Shown here piece after piece: positions 53,249 to 63,418 of a stretch of 64,000 nucleotides of DNA. Made by a program: the position numbers and the translations under genes. The DNA lies in contig NZ_JACBNQ010000008.1 of the NCBI RefSeq assembly GCF_013403245.1, forward strand, positions 62,001 through 126,000, read 5' to 3'. Under the pieces are notes generated by a model. The model ran no database searches, had not been told where the DNA came from, and saw nothing but the letters and a program-made list of their open reading frames with translations. How positions within the stretch are numbered: position 1 is the stretch's first letter; every line of letters starts with the position of its first letter. The DNA comes from Sedimentibacter hydroxybenzoicus DSM 7310 (lineage in GTDB: Bacteria > Bacillota > Clostridia > Tissierellales > Sedimentibacteraceae).

Positions 53249-53635
53249 CTATTTATTTTTTCTTTGCTTGTCCTTCGTTACAACACATGTTCCGCTGGCT
53301 CTGCACACTACGATTGGTTCTTCCAGGAAATCACATGCAGAATCGTTTATATCCTTTCTCGGAATTATTACCTTTCTTGCTTCAAACTTCATTTTTCTCG
53401 ACGAATTGCCTTGTGATACTATTTCTCCTTCTGCTTCGATATAATCTCCGGCGTATACAGGTGCAAGAAATTCTACGCTATCGTAAGCAACAAACAATCC
53501 TTCGTCTCCGTCGTTTCTGATTAACAGTTCTGTTGCCACGTCTCCGAACAACCCCAGCATTCTTGCTCCGTCAACCAAATCTCCGCCATAGTGTGCCTCA
53601 TGTGCACTCATTCTCAATCTAATCAATGATTTCAT
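53249..53635 (-). CDS. kal: 3-aminobutyryl-CoA/beta-alanyl-CoA ammonia-lyase family protein
   Basis: 128-residue hotdog-fold enzyme. [40 protein letters not shown] and [19 protein letters not shown] match the Kal/Acl family that removes ammonia from a beta-aminoacyl-CoA to give the enoyl-CoA, as in clostridial lysine fermentation (3-aminobutyryl-CoA to crotonyl-CoA). The exact substrate is inferred. It stands alone with its own terminator rather than in a lysine-fermentation operon. The ATG at 53635 follows GGAGGG. Confidence 0.85.
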   Translation of the reverse strand: MKSLIRLRMSAHEAHYGGDLVDGARMLGLFGDVATELLIRNDGDEGLFVAYDSVEFLAPVYAGDYIEAEGEIVSQGNSSRKMKFEARKVIIPRKDINDSACDFLEEPIVVCRASGTCVVTKDKQRKNK

Positions 53636-53757
53636 TTTTCCCTCCAAATTTTTTGCTTTCCTCCTGTCACTTGCCTTTGTGACAAGCTAATTTTATCATT
53701 GAATTTAAGAGATGTCAATTTTATTCAATTTATTTATATAAATACTAAAAAACAAAA

Positions 53758-53942
53758 AAGACGCTAAGCGTCTTCAGGCTGCTGAAAAAGTCCCCCTGCA
53801 TCGTTGCCGTTCATCCGGTCAATCCTCACGTATGTCTAATACGCTGCGGTTGCCCGTCTTCCGGCGCCTTGCAGGATGAACCTTTTCAACAGCCTATCAT
53901 CTTGATGACTTTGTCATCAATCTGAAGACGCCTAAGCGTCTT
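53758..53942. repeat. Composite repeat inserted in the dnaJ terminator
   Basis: Two copies of a terminator palindrome, AAGACGCTAAGCGTCTT (53758-53774) and AAGACGCCTAAGCGTCTT (53925-53942), flank about 150 bases. Inside are an inverted repeat GGCTGCTGAAAAAG...CCTTTTCAACAGCC (53777-53894), related to the repeat at 858-934, and the exact 35-bp element at 53889-53923. The left palindrome is followed on the minus strand by T's and can terminate dnaJ; the right copy overlaps its stop codon. Confidence 0.8.
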
Positions 53943-55077
53943 AATCTTTAAAAGCATCTTTCATTTTACCGAAAAATCCTTTTTTATCTTCCTTGTCTAT
54001 GGTTTCACCCATTTCGGATGCAAATTCATGGAGCAGTGATTTTTGTTTGTCTGTAAGCTTTTTAGGAACCTCTATTTTAACTCTTACATATTGGTCTCCT
54101 TTACCGGCTCCCCTTAAGTTTTTAATTCCTTTATTTTTCAGTCTGAATACTGTTCCTGTCTGTGTTCCCTCCGGTACCTCATACTTAACTTTACCTTCGA
54201 TTGTAGGAACCTGAATCGAACCTCCCAGCGCTGCTCTTGTAAATGAAATTGGAATTTCACACCAAACATCATTTCCGTCTCTTTCGAATATTTCATGAGG
54301 TCTTACATTTAAGTAGACATATAAGTCTCCCGGAGGACCTCCTCGTTCTCCGTGGTTTCCTTCGCCCCTTAGAGGTATTACAGAGCCTGTATCAACACCT
54401 GCAGGTATATTGATTGACAGCTTCCTTGATTTCTTTTCCTTGCCGGTACCGCTGCATGTTGTACATGGTTCTTCTACCACTTCTCCGGTACCGCCGCATG
54501 TTGTACATGTCTTTGTGCTTGCAAACTGTCCGAACGGTGTCCGCTGCACTGTCCTTATATTGCCTGAGCCGTTGCATGTAGGACATGTTTTTTTGCTTGT
54601 ACCTGTCTTTGCTCCCGAGCCGTCACAAACGTGACATTTTTCTATACGATTAATCTTAATTTCTTTCTTTGTTCCGAACGCGGCTTCTTCAAAATCTATA
54701 TCAAGCTTTATTTTAAGGTCGGAGCCTGCTTTTGGTCCGGTTCTTTGAGTTCTTGCTCCGCTGAAGCCCCCTCCAAAGAAATCACCGAATATATCACCGA
54801 ATATATCACCAAAATCATTAAATCCCGCTCCACCGCCAAAGCCTGAGTTCTGATCAAATGCAGCGTGTCCAAATTGATCATATTTCGCTTTTTTGTCCGG
54901 GTCGCTTAAAACTTCATACGCTTCGTTTACTTCTTTAAATTTTGCTTCCGCTTCCTTATTGTCAGGGTTTAAGTCAGGATGGTATTGCTTAGCTAATTTT
55001 CTAAATGAGGCCTTTATTTCTTTCTCGTCTGCATCCTTACTGATTCCCAGTATTTCGTAATAATCTCTTTTTGCCAC
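53941..55077 (-). CDS. dnaJ: Chaperone DnaJ
   Basis: DnaK co-chaperone. 378 residues: J domain with HPD ([20 protein letters not shown]), Gly/Phe region, four CxxCxGxG zinc motifs ([42 protein letters not shown]) and C-terminal substrate domains. The start is GTG with AAGGTGG before it. Its terminator has been modified by a repeat insertion. Confidence 0.97.
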   Translation of the reverse strand: MAKRDYYEILGISKDADEKEIKASFRKLAKQYHPDLNPDNKEAEAKFKEVNEAYEVLSDPDKKAKYDQFGHAAFDQNSGFGGGAGFNDFGDIFGDIFGDFFGGGFSGARTQRTGPKAGSDLKIKLDIDFEEAAFGTKKEIKINRIEKCHVCDGSGAKTGTSKKTCPTCNGSGNIRTVQRTPFGQFASTKTCTTCGGTGEVVEEPCTTCSGTGKEKKSRKLSINIPAGVDTGSVIPLRGEGNHGERGGPPGDLYVYLNVRPHEIFERDGNDVWCEIPISFTRAALGGSIQVPTIEGKVKYEVPEGTQTGTVFRLKNKGIKNLRGAGKGDQYVRVKIEVPKKLTDKQKSLLHEFASEMGETIDKEDKKGFFGKMKDAFKD

Positions 55078-55110
55078 TCTTTCACCACCTTGTCACATAC
55101 ATGAAAATCT

Positions 55111-55208
55111 GAGATTCTTCAGGCTTAGCCTTCAGAATGACATAAACGGACGATATTGATATGCCCGTATTTGTCATCCTGAGAGCTTTAGCTCGAAGGA
55201 TCTCAGCA
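55111..55208. repeat. Paired repeat GAGATTCTTCAGG...GAAGGATCTCAG
   Basis: GAGATTCTTCAGGCTTAGCC then TTCAGAATGACA, and GTCATCCTGAGAGCTTTAGC then TCGAAGGATCTCAG, in the dnaK-dnaJ spacer. Same family as the repeats at 9416, 13709, 28280, 33522 and 62366. Confidence 0.65.
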
Positions 55209-55220
55209 TTTTTTTATTTA

Positions 55221-57107
<1,887 letters not shown>

Positions 57108-57165
57108 TTAAATATATTTTCTTTATTTGTATTTTTTTGTTTCATATTTGATGATTGGCGATTGT

Positions 57166-57708
57166 CTATCGCTTACATATTCTTACCATTGATGGTCTTA
57201 TACATTTATCATTTACAGTATAACCTCTTTGCAGAACATCAATTATGATTCCATCAGCATATTCATCATTATCTTCAAAGCCGACACCGTAATGTACATT
57301 ATGATCAAAGGGTTGATGCAGTGCTTCTATTTCCTTTAAACCTTTTTTGTTAAGGATTCCCACAAACTGATCATACACCATCTGAACACCTTCTTTGAAG
57401 GAGCTTCCTTTTGAGTCATCAGCAGACAATGCTCTTTCAAGATTATCCACTACGGGCAATAAATCTAATATAAAATCAGAAACTGCATTGCTGTAAGTTG
57501 ATATTTTCTCTTTTTCTGTTCTTGCCTTATAGTTTAAAAAATCTGCTTGTAATCTTATTAATTTGTTGTTTAACTGCTCTATTTCTTCATTTTTAGTTTC
57601 TTCTGGCTCTTTTATTTCTTCAGTTTCTTGATTATCAGCAACTGTTTCTTCCTCTATATCATTATCATCTTTAAAAATCTCTTCATCATGCTTCTTTTTC
57701 TTAGCCAT
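57166..57708 (-). CDS. grpE: Nucleotide exchange factor GrpE
   Basis: 180 residues. Long acidic N terminus, coiled coil (EEIEQLNNKLIRLQADFLNY KARTEKEK), then SDFILDLLPVVDNLERALSA and C-terminal beta domain with HNVHYGVGFEDN and LQRGYTVNDKCIRPSMV. Releases ADP from DnaK. The ATG at 57708 follows GAGGAGTAG; it starts four bases after hrcA. Confidence 0.96.
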   Translation of the reverse strand: MAKKKKHDEEIFKDDNDIEEETVADNQETEEIKEPEETKNEEIEQLNNKLIRLQADFLNYKARTEKEKISTYSNAVSDFILDLLPVVDNLERALSADDSKGSSFKEGVQMVYDQFVGILNKKGLKEIEALHQPFDHNVHYGVGFEDNDEYADGIIIDVLQRGYTVNDKCIRPSMVRICKR

Positions 57709-57712
57709 ATCA

Positions 57713-58771
57713 CTACTCCTCTTTATCATCATTAAAGTTTTGACTTATTATTTCATTCATTGCTTCTGACATTGATTTAACCGTTGAAATAACCTTGTCG
57801 TAATCCATTCTTGTAGGACCGATAACCCCTATTTTACCTATGAGCTTGCCGTTAATTTTATATGTTGCCGTTATTAAGCTGCAATCTCTAAGTTCGTTAT
57901 ATTGATTTTCGTGACCTATGCTTATGTCTAAAGCATTTTCTCCGGTTATTTGAAACAATTTCGCCAAGCTGTTTTTATCTTCAACAAATGAAATAAATTC
58001 TCTCGCTTTGACTACGTCATTGTATTCCGGCAAATTCAATATATTCGTTATGCCATCGGCATATATGTTGAAATCCTCAAATTTGCCTATTTGCTCCATT
58101 AAATACGGCAGCAATTCGAAAAGTGAATCTCCGCTGCTCTCTCTTATATAATAAAGCTCTTGAATTATATTCTTTTTAACAGAATCAATATCACCCAATT
58201 TATGTCCATACATCTTTTCTGTAAGTGAAGAAGATATTTTATCCATTTGCTCCAAAGGTATCGTATTGCTTAAATTAATCATAACCTGCTTTACTATATC
58301 TGAGTTTAAAACTAATACGAGCAGTACTTTCTTATCTGTTACGGGTACCAATTGAATTCTTTTTATTATTGCCTGTTTAAGCTGAGGCGCAACAATAAAT
58401 GAAGTATATTTTGTAAACTGAGAAAGTATGCGTACAGAGTTCTTAAAAACAGAATCCATTTCATTAGCCTTCTCTTCTATAATACCTCTCAGTTGATGTA
58501 AGTTTACATTGCTGGACGACTGGACCTTTTTCCATAAATCATCCACATAATATCTGTATGCTTTATCAGTAGGTATCCTGCCTGCCGAAGCATGGGGCTG
58601 GATTAAAAAACCCATTTCCTCCAAATCAGACATTTCATTCCTGATGGTTGCAGGGCTTACTCCAAGCTCGTATTTTTTTGAAATTGTCCTTGAGCCAACT
58701 GCTTCCGCATTATCAATATAGCTTGAGATAATTGCCTTAAGTATTTTAATTTTTCTTTTATCCAAAGACAT
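57713..58771 (-). CDS. hrcA: Heat-shock repressor HrcA
   Basis: 352 residues. N-terminal winged helix (KIKILKAIISSYIDNAEAVG, SPATIRNEMSDLEEMGFLIQ, SAGRIPTDKAYRYYVDDLW) and GAF-like domain with IGVIGPTRMDYDKVISTV. Binds the CIRCE operator just upstream and represses its own operon. The ATG at 58771 follows AGGAG; a GTG three codons upstream is the alternative. Confidence 0.97.
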   Translation of the reverse strand: MSLDKRKIKILKAIISSYIDNAEAVGSRTISKKYELGVSPATIRNEMSDLEEMGFLIQPHASAGRIPTDKAYRYYVDDLWKKVQSSSNVNLHQLRGIIEEKANEMDSVFKNSVRILSQFTKYTSFIVAPQLKQAIIKRIQLVPVTDKKVLLVLVLNSDIVKQVMINLSNTIPLEQMDKISSSLTEKMYGHKLGDIDSVKKNIIQELYYIRESSGDSLFELLPYLMEQIGKFEDFNIYADGITNILNLPEYNDVVKAREFISFVEDKNSLAKLFQITGENALDISIGHENQYNELRDCSLITATYKINGKLIGKIGVIGPTRMDYDKVISTVKSMSEAMNEIISQNFNDDKEE

Positions 58772-58787
58772 TTCACTCACTCCTTTG

Positions 58788-58814
58788 TTAGCACTCGCGC
58801 TGATTGAGTGCTAA
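58788..58814. promoter_or_regulatory. CIRCE operator of hrcA-grpE-dnaK-dnaJ
   Basis: Perfect TTAGCACTC-N9-GAGTGCTAA, the HrcA binding site, 17 bases upstream of hrcA and just downstream of the -10 box. Confidence 0.97.
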
Positions 58815-58826
58815 ATCCATAAATAT

Positions 58827-58855
58827 AAGATACTACTTAACTGTTGTTTTGTCAA
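58827..58855 (-). promoter_or_regulatory. Sigma-A promoter of the heat-shock operon
   Basis: TTGACA (58850-58855), 17-base spacer, TATCTT (58827-58832). The -35 overlaps the hemW stop codon. Confidence 0.8.
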
Positions 58856-59994
58856 TAGGAATTATTAAAAATAGTAATTACATAATTTGATATATCCATA
58901 CCTTTTGCTGTCAGTTTAATATTGCTATTGTCTACGTCAATCAAGTTATTTTTATGTAAATAATCAATCTGATTTTCAAACATTTTCATGAAATCGGTCG
59001 AAAATTTATTATTGAATTCATCTATATTTATACCTTCCGTCAATCTTAATCTGAGCATGATGTATTCAAACATCAAATCATCTTCACTTAATTCTTCGTG
59101 TATAATTTTTTCAAGCTTATTTGATTGTAAATTTTCACAATATAAATTCAAATCCGAAGGGTTGCTGAATCTGATATTTTTTAAGAATGAATGAGCTGAA
59201 GGTCCTAAGCCAATATATTCTTCTTGGTTCCAATATTTTAAATTATGCTTGCATTCGTACCCCTTTATCGTGAAATTAGAGATTTCATATTGAATTAAAT
59301 CGTGATTCTCAATTACACTCCTTCCTGCATAATACATTTCTCTCTCGTAATCTTCTTCGGGCATAACAATTTTATTGTTTTGTTCCATTATATAAAGAGG
59401 CGTTCCTTTTTCTAACTTTAACGAATAAAATGATATGTGTTTTATACCTTTTTCAATTATTTTCTCAATAGTATCCTCTACATCACTAACAGTTTGGCCG
59501 GGAATATTGAACATAACATCTGCATTTATATTTTCAAACCCATTCTTTTTAGCCCTGTCTATTGAGTTCAATGCCTCGTCACCGTTATGGATTCTACCTA
59601 TTTTTTTTAGTATTTCATCGTTTAATGATTGTATTCCTATACTTAACCTGTTAACTCCTATTTCCTTATACGCTGTTAATTTTTCATCGGATAATGTGTT
59701 TGGGTTTGCTTCAATTGTTATTTCCGCATTTTTGTCTATTGCAATTAAGTCATTTATCTCTTCTATGATTCTTTTTAAATTATAAGGTTTTACAATTGTA
59801 GGCGTGCCACCGCCAAAAAATATTGTATCTGCTATAAAACCGTTTAACTTCTCTTTATAGCTTTTAATTTCATTTAATATTGCTTCTACATATTTGTTTT
59901 CTGTTTCAGAATCCCATTTTATCGAATAGAAATCACAATAATTACATTTTTGCTTACAAAACGGAATGTGTATGTATATACCTAATTTTTTCAT
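58852..59994 (-). CDS. hemW: Radical SAM heme chaperone HemW
   Basis: 380 residues. FCKQKCNYCDFYS holds the CxxxCxxC iron-sulphur motif followed by a further Cys-less Phe, and GGGTPTIV binds SAM; the C-terminal HemN_C-like domain has NLKYWNQEEYIGLGPSAHSF. HemW-type rather than coproporphyrinogen oxidase HemN is inferred from length, motif and its place before hrcA, a conserved Firmicutes order. AGAGG precedes the ATG. Confidence 0.93.
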   Translation of the reverse strand: MKKLGIYIHIPFCKQKCNYCDFYSIKWDSETENKYVEAILNEIKSYKEKLNGFIADTIFFGGGTPTIVKPYNLKRIIEEINDLIAIDKNAEITIEANPNTLSDEKLTAYKEIGVNRLSIGIQSLNDEILKKIGRIHNGDEALNSIDRAKKNGFENINADVMFNIPGQTVSDVEDTIEKIIEKGIKHISFYSLKLEKGTPLYIMEQNNKIVMPEEDYEREMYYAGRSVIENHDLIQYEISNFTIKGYECKHNLKYWNQEEYIGLGPSAHSFLKNIRFSNPSDLNLYCENLQSNKLEKIIHEELSEDDLMFEYIMLRLRLTEGINIDEFNNKFSTDFMKMFENQIDYLHKNNLIDVDNSNIKLTAKGMDISNYVITIFNNSY

Positions 59995-60061
59995 AGTACC
60001 TCTTAATTATTTTCTTTCAACGTATCCTGCATGATTCATAAAATATTTGTTCCCTGTATAT

Positions 60062-60085
60062 AAAAAGGAGCTGAATCTCAGCTCC
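60062..60085 (-). terminator. Intrinsic terminator of the symporter gene
   Basis: GGAGCTGA GAT TCAGCTCC on the minus strand followed by five T, about 32 bases after the symporter stop codon. Confidence 0.9.
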
Positions 60086-60116
60086 GATTATATCATTTCT
60101 TATTTTATTATTCAAT

Positions 60117-61352
60117 TTATTTTGCTTTAGCTGTTTTTTCAAATACAGATCTGTCTAATTCGCCTTCTGTTGCTGCAACAACCACTGAGCATGCAGCATC
60201 TCCTGTAACGTTAATCATTGTTCTCATCATATCAAGAATTCTGTCAACACCGGCAATAATTGCAATACCTTCTATTGGTAAGCCAACTGTATGAAGAACC
60301 ATACCAAGCATAATCATACCTGCTCCCGGAACTCCTGCCGTACCGATTGAAGCCAATGTAGCAGTCAGTATAATTGTTAACTGCGCAGTCATAGGTAAAG
60401 GTATGCCGTAAATCTGAGCTATAAAAATTGCACATACACCTTGATATATAGCTGTTCCGTCCATGTTGATTGTTGCCCCTAGGGGAAGTGTAAAGCTGCA
60501 AATTGATTTTGAAACACCTAAATTTTCTTCGCATCTCTTCATACTTATAGGTAATGTAGCTGAGCTGCTGGCAGTCGTATATGAAAATACCATAGCAGGA
60601 GATATCCCCTTAAAGAATTGCACAGGCGATATTTTTGCGAATCCCCAAACGGTTAAAGAATATGTGAGTATCGCATGCAAAGCACAGCCTACATATACTA
60701 CTATTATTAATTTTAAAAGCGGTAAAAGAACAGATGGTCCGTTAACAGCAACAACAGGAGTGATTAATGCGAACACTCCTATAGGAGCAAAGTTCATTAT
60801 TACAGCGATTATTTTGTACATTACTTCTGCAAATGAATCGAAGAAGCTCTGTAAATTCTTACCCTTTTCACCGATTCCGATAATACCGGCTCCGATTATT
60901 AATGCAAAGGCAATAATCTGAAGCATGTTGCCGTCAACAAGTGCTTTTAAAGGATTGGCAGGTATAATGTTCAATAATGTCTCGATAACATTGGGAGCTG
61001 CAGCTATTTCATATGTTGCATCTGCAGGAATTGTATAGCCGCCTCCTACGTTTGTAATATTTGCTAATACAAGACCTATTGTAATGGCAAAGGCAGTCGT
61101 AAACAAGTAGTAAGCTACTGTCTTTCCACCGATTCTTCCAAGCTTTCTGACATCGTCCATACTGCATGCACCAACTACTAATGAAGAAAATACCAATGGC
61201 ACGATTACCAATTTAATAAGATTCAAAAATAATGTTCCAAACGGTTTAATGTAATTATTCGCGATTTCCGGATTCGGCTGAAGAATAATTCCTAAAACAA
61301 TACCTAATGCCAATCCGATGAAAATCTTTGTTGTTAATTGCATCTTTTTCAT
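60117..61352 (-). CDS. Dicarboxylate/amino acid:cation symporter (DAACS family)
   Basis: 411 residues, about eight spans plus two re-entrant loops. The family signatures are present: TTASSSATLPISM (HP1 serine-rich loop), LPLGATINMDGTAIYQGV (NMDGT, sodium site) and GTAGVPGAGMIMLG (HP2). Takes up glutamate, aspartate, serine/threonine or C4-dicarboxylates with sodium or protons; the substrate cannot be fixed from sequence. It has its own promoter and terminator between prmA-rsmE and hemW. Confidence 0.92.
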   Translation of the reverse strand: MKKMQLTTKIFIGLALGIVLGIILQPNPEIANNYIKPFGTLFLNLIKLVIVPLVFSSLVVGACSMDDVRKLGRIGGKTVAYYLFTTAFAITIGLVLANITNVGGGYTIPADATYEIAAAPNVIETLLNIIPANPLKALVDGNMLQIIAFALIIGAGIIGIGEKGKNLQSFFDSFAEVMYKIIAVIMNFAPIGVFALITPVVAVNGPSVLLPLLKLIIVVYVGCALHAILTYSLTVWGFAKISPVQFFKGISPAMVFSYTTASSSATLPISMKRCEENLGVSKSICSFTLPLGATINMDGTAIYQGVCAIFIAQIYGIPLPMTAQLTIILTATLASIGTAGVPGAGMIMLGMVLHTVGLPIEGIAIIAGVDRILDMMRTMINVTGDAACSVVVAATEGELDRSVFEKTAKAK

Positions 61353-61394
61353 AGAATATAACTCCTCCTTTATTTTTTATGAAAACCTTATCAT

Positions 61395-61423
61395 ATTATA
61401 CCTCATTTTTTTCATTTTGTCTC
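61395..61423 (-). promoter_or_regulatory. Putative promoter of the symporter gene
   Basis: GAGACA (61418-61423), 17-base spacer, perfect TATAAT (61395-61400), 43 bases before the start. Confidence 0.55.
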
Positions 61424-61584
61424 TAAGTATTTTACTTTAAATAATAAGATAATTTTATATCCTACCTAATATAACAAGGCAATTATTGATATTTATTTAT
61501 ATTGTAAGCATGCTGCTGATTTGAAAATAAATGAGTCGATTAATATAACTAAATCGTTTAATAACAGGTAATTTTATTGAACAT

Positions 61585-62322
61585 TTACACCATCTCATCA
61601 CATGCATACAATACCACAGCAGATGTTACAACTCCTGCTGTCTCTGTTCTCAATATCCTTTTACCTAATGTAACAATGTAAGCACCAACATTCTTAAACA
61701 TTTCTATTTCTTTTATATCAAAACCGCCTTCAGGACCTATTATTATATAATAATTTTGTTTGACATATGATAAAACATCCTTCAATGTTGAAACATTTTC
61801 TAATTCATAGGGAACCAATACAACCGGAGCTTCTTTTTTTATCTTTTCGATAAGCTCTTTTACTGTCATTATATCTTCAACAACGGGTACAATATTTCTT
61901 TTGCTTTGCTTTGAAGATTCCTTTGCAATTTTTCTCCATCGGTCCAATTTTTTCTGTTCTCTGTCCTTGTCATTTAATTTTACGACAGTTCTCTCAGTTA
62001 TTAAAGGAATAAAGGATTTTACACCTAATTCAACATTTTGCTGAATTATAGTTTCCATTTTAGCTTGTTTCGGAATACCTTGGCAAAGTGTTATGTTAAT
62101 GGCTGTTTCATTGTTTATGTCTAATCTGTCAACTATTGAACAAACTATTTCATCACTATGTATTTCTTCAATTTTCGCAATAAATTCATTGCTCTTTGTA
62201 ACTATTGAAACTTCGTCACCGACTTTAGCTCTTAAAATTGTTTTCAGATGCTTTAAATCTCCGCCGTTGATTACAACCTTATCATCTATAATATTATCAT
62301 CAGCACAAAAATATCTGAACAT
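61585..62322 (-). CDS. rsmE: 16S rRNA (uracil1498-N3)-methyltransferase
   Basis: SPOUT methyltransferase. 245 residues; N-terminal PUA-like domain (HLKTILRAKVGDEVSIVTKS) and knotted domain with CQGIPKQAKMETIIQQNVEL, IGPEGGFDIKEIEMF and LGKRILRTETA. GGAGG precedes the ATG at 62322. Follows prmA across a repeat, the common prmA-rsmE pair. Confidence 0.95.
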   Translation of the reverse strand: MFRYFCADDNIIDDKVVINGGDLKHLKTILRAKVGDEVSIVTKSNEFIAKIEEIHSDEIVCSIVDRLDINNETAINITLCQGIPKQAKMETIIQQNVELGVKSFIPLITERTVVKLNDKDREQKKLDRWRKIAKESSKQSKRNIVPVVEDIMTVKELIEKIKKEAPVVLVPYELENVSTLKDVLSYVKQNYYIIIGPEGGFDIKEIEMFKNVGAYIVTLGKRILRTETAGVVTSAVVLYACDEMV

Positions 62323-62365
62323 ATCTTCCTCCATCGCTATAAAAAATGCATATTGCTCGTTTTAT

Positions 62366-62441
62366 GTCCTCCTGAACGATAGTGAAGGATCTCAGCTTTT
62401 AAAGTGATGAGGTCCTTCAAACTAAAGCTTTCAGGATGACA
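62366..62441. repeat. Paired repeat GTCCTCCTGAACG...CAGGATGACAC
   Basis: TCCTGAACGATAGTGAAGGA then TCTCAG, followed by GATGAGGTCCTTCAAACTAA and TTCAGGATGACA. The left half matches 9422-9450. The right end abuts the prmA stop codon. Confidence 0.65.
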
Positions 62442-63416
62442 CTATCGAAGTTCAGCCGTAATAGACACCCATTCTTCGCTATCGTTAATTTCTAAAATTC
62501 TAAAACCAAGCAATTCAAAATCCTTAACAACATCATCAACATATTTTTTAATAACGCCAGATGCTATAATTAAGCCACCCTTTTTTAAAAACTTAGGGAA
62601 AGTCGGACTCATTCCCATTATTATCTGGGCAATAATATTTACCGCAATCATATCATATCTGTTAAAGCCAATTTTTCTCTGTAAATCTTCATCCTCTGTT
62701 ACATCGCCGCAATACACCGAGAATCTGTCTTCAAAAATATTGTTAAGAGCCGCATTTTCTTTTGCTGTTTTAACAGCATTTTCATCAATATCTATACCTG
62801 CTGCTTTCTTGGCTCCTAAAAGCAAGGATGCAATTGATAATATACCGCTTCCACAGCCCATATCAAGCACTTCCATGTCTTTTTCCATGTACTTTATCAT
62901 TTGCTCTATACAAAGGCGCGTTGTATGGTGCTGACCTGTGCCGAAGCTCATACCAGGATCTATTTCTAAAATTATCTTATCTTCATCAGGTTCATTAAAT
63001 TCTTCCCATGTCGGTTTGATAATTATTTTATCGGATACAGTAAATGGTTTAAAATACTGCTTCCAGTTATTAGCCCAATCCTCATCATTTAAAATTTGTG
63101 TTTCAATATCCAACCTTCCAAAATCTATATCCTTATATTCTTCCTTTAAACTCTCAACAAATTTTTCTATTTCTTTAAACAGATGTTTACCTTGATTGTT
63201 GTCTGCCAAATAAACCTTGATACAGCTTTCACAACTTTTCATATTTGCCAGATCTTCATCATAGTAATCCCAGTTTAGCGTATCATTATGTAAAAAATCT
63301 TCAAAGACACTGGCATCTTCGATTACAGCGTCATTAATACCTAAATTTATTAATGCACCATTTATTATTTCTATTCCATTTGTTGTTGTATAAATTGTTA
63401 CCTCAGTCCAGTTCAT
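62442..63416 (-). CDS. prmA: Ribosomal protein L11 methyltransferase
   Basis: 324 residues. N-terminal substrate domain (MNWTEVTIYTTTNGIEIING) with an insert, and C-terminal Rossmann domain: IDPGMSFGTGQHHTTRLCIE, DMGCGSGILSIASLLLGAKK and VNIIAQIIMGMSP (NxxA-like). The ATG at 63416 follows AAAGGAG and is two bases beyond the aroE stop. The stop codon lies at the edge of a repeat. Confidence 0.95.
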   Translation of the reverse strand: MNWTEVTIYTTTNGIEIINGALINLGINDAVIEDASVFEDFLHNDTLNWDYYDEDLANMKSCESCIKVYLADNNQGKHLFKEIEKFVESLKEEYKDIDFGRLDIETQILNDEDWANNWKQYFKPFTVSDKIIIKPTWEEFNEPDEDKIILEIDPGMSFGTGQHHTTRLCIEQMIKYMEKDMEVLDMGCGSGILSIASLLLGAKKAAGIDIDENAVKTAKENAALNNIFEDRFSVYCGDVTEDEDLQRKIGFNRYDMIAVNIIAQIIMGMSPTFPKFLKKGGLIIASGVIKKYVDDVVKDFELLGFRILEINDSEEWVSITAELR

Positions 63417-63418
63417 TT

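Noticed and set aside
53090-53250. A second c-di-GMP riboswitch upstream of the pilus operon
   Set aside because: The leader has only a promoter and a 5-bp hairpin; neither GEMM-I nor type II aptamer core sequences are present.
54392-54640. Cys-rich alternative frames inside dnaJ
   Set aside because: They arise from the repeated CxxCxGxG zinc motifs of DnaJ read in other frames.
60244-60534. Alternative Cys/Tyr/Arg-rich frame inside the symporter gene
   Set aside because: It lies wholly within a well-supported membrane transporter, with no start signal and implausible composition.
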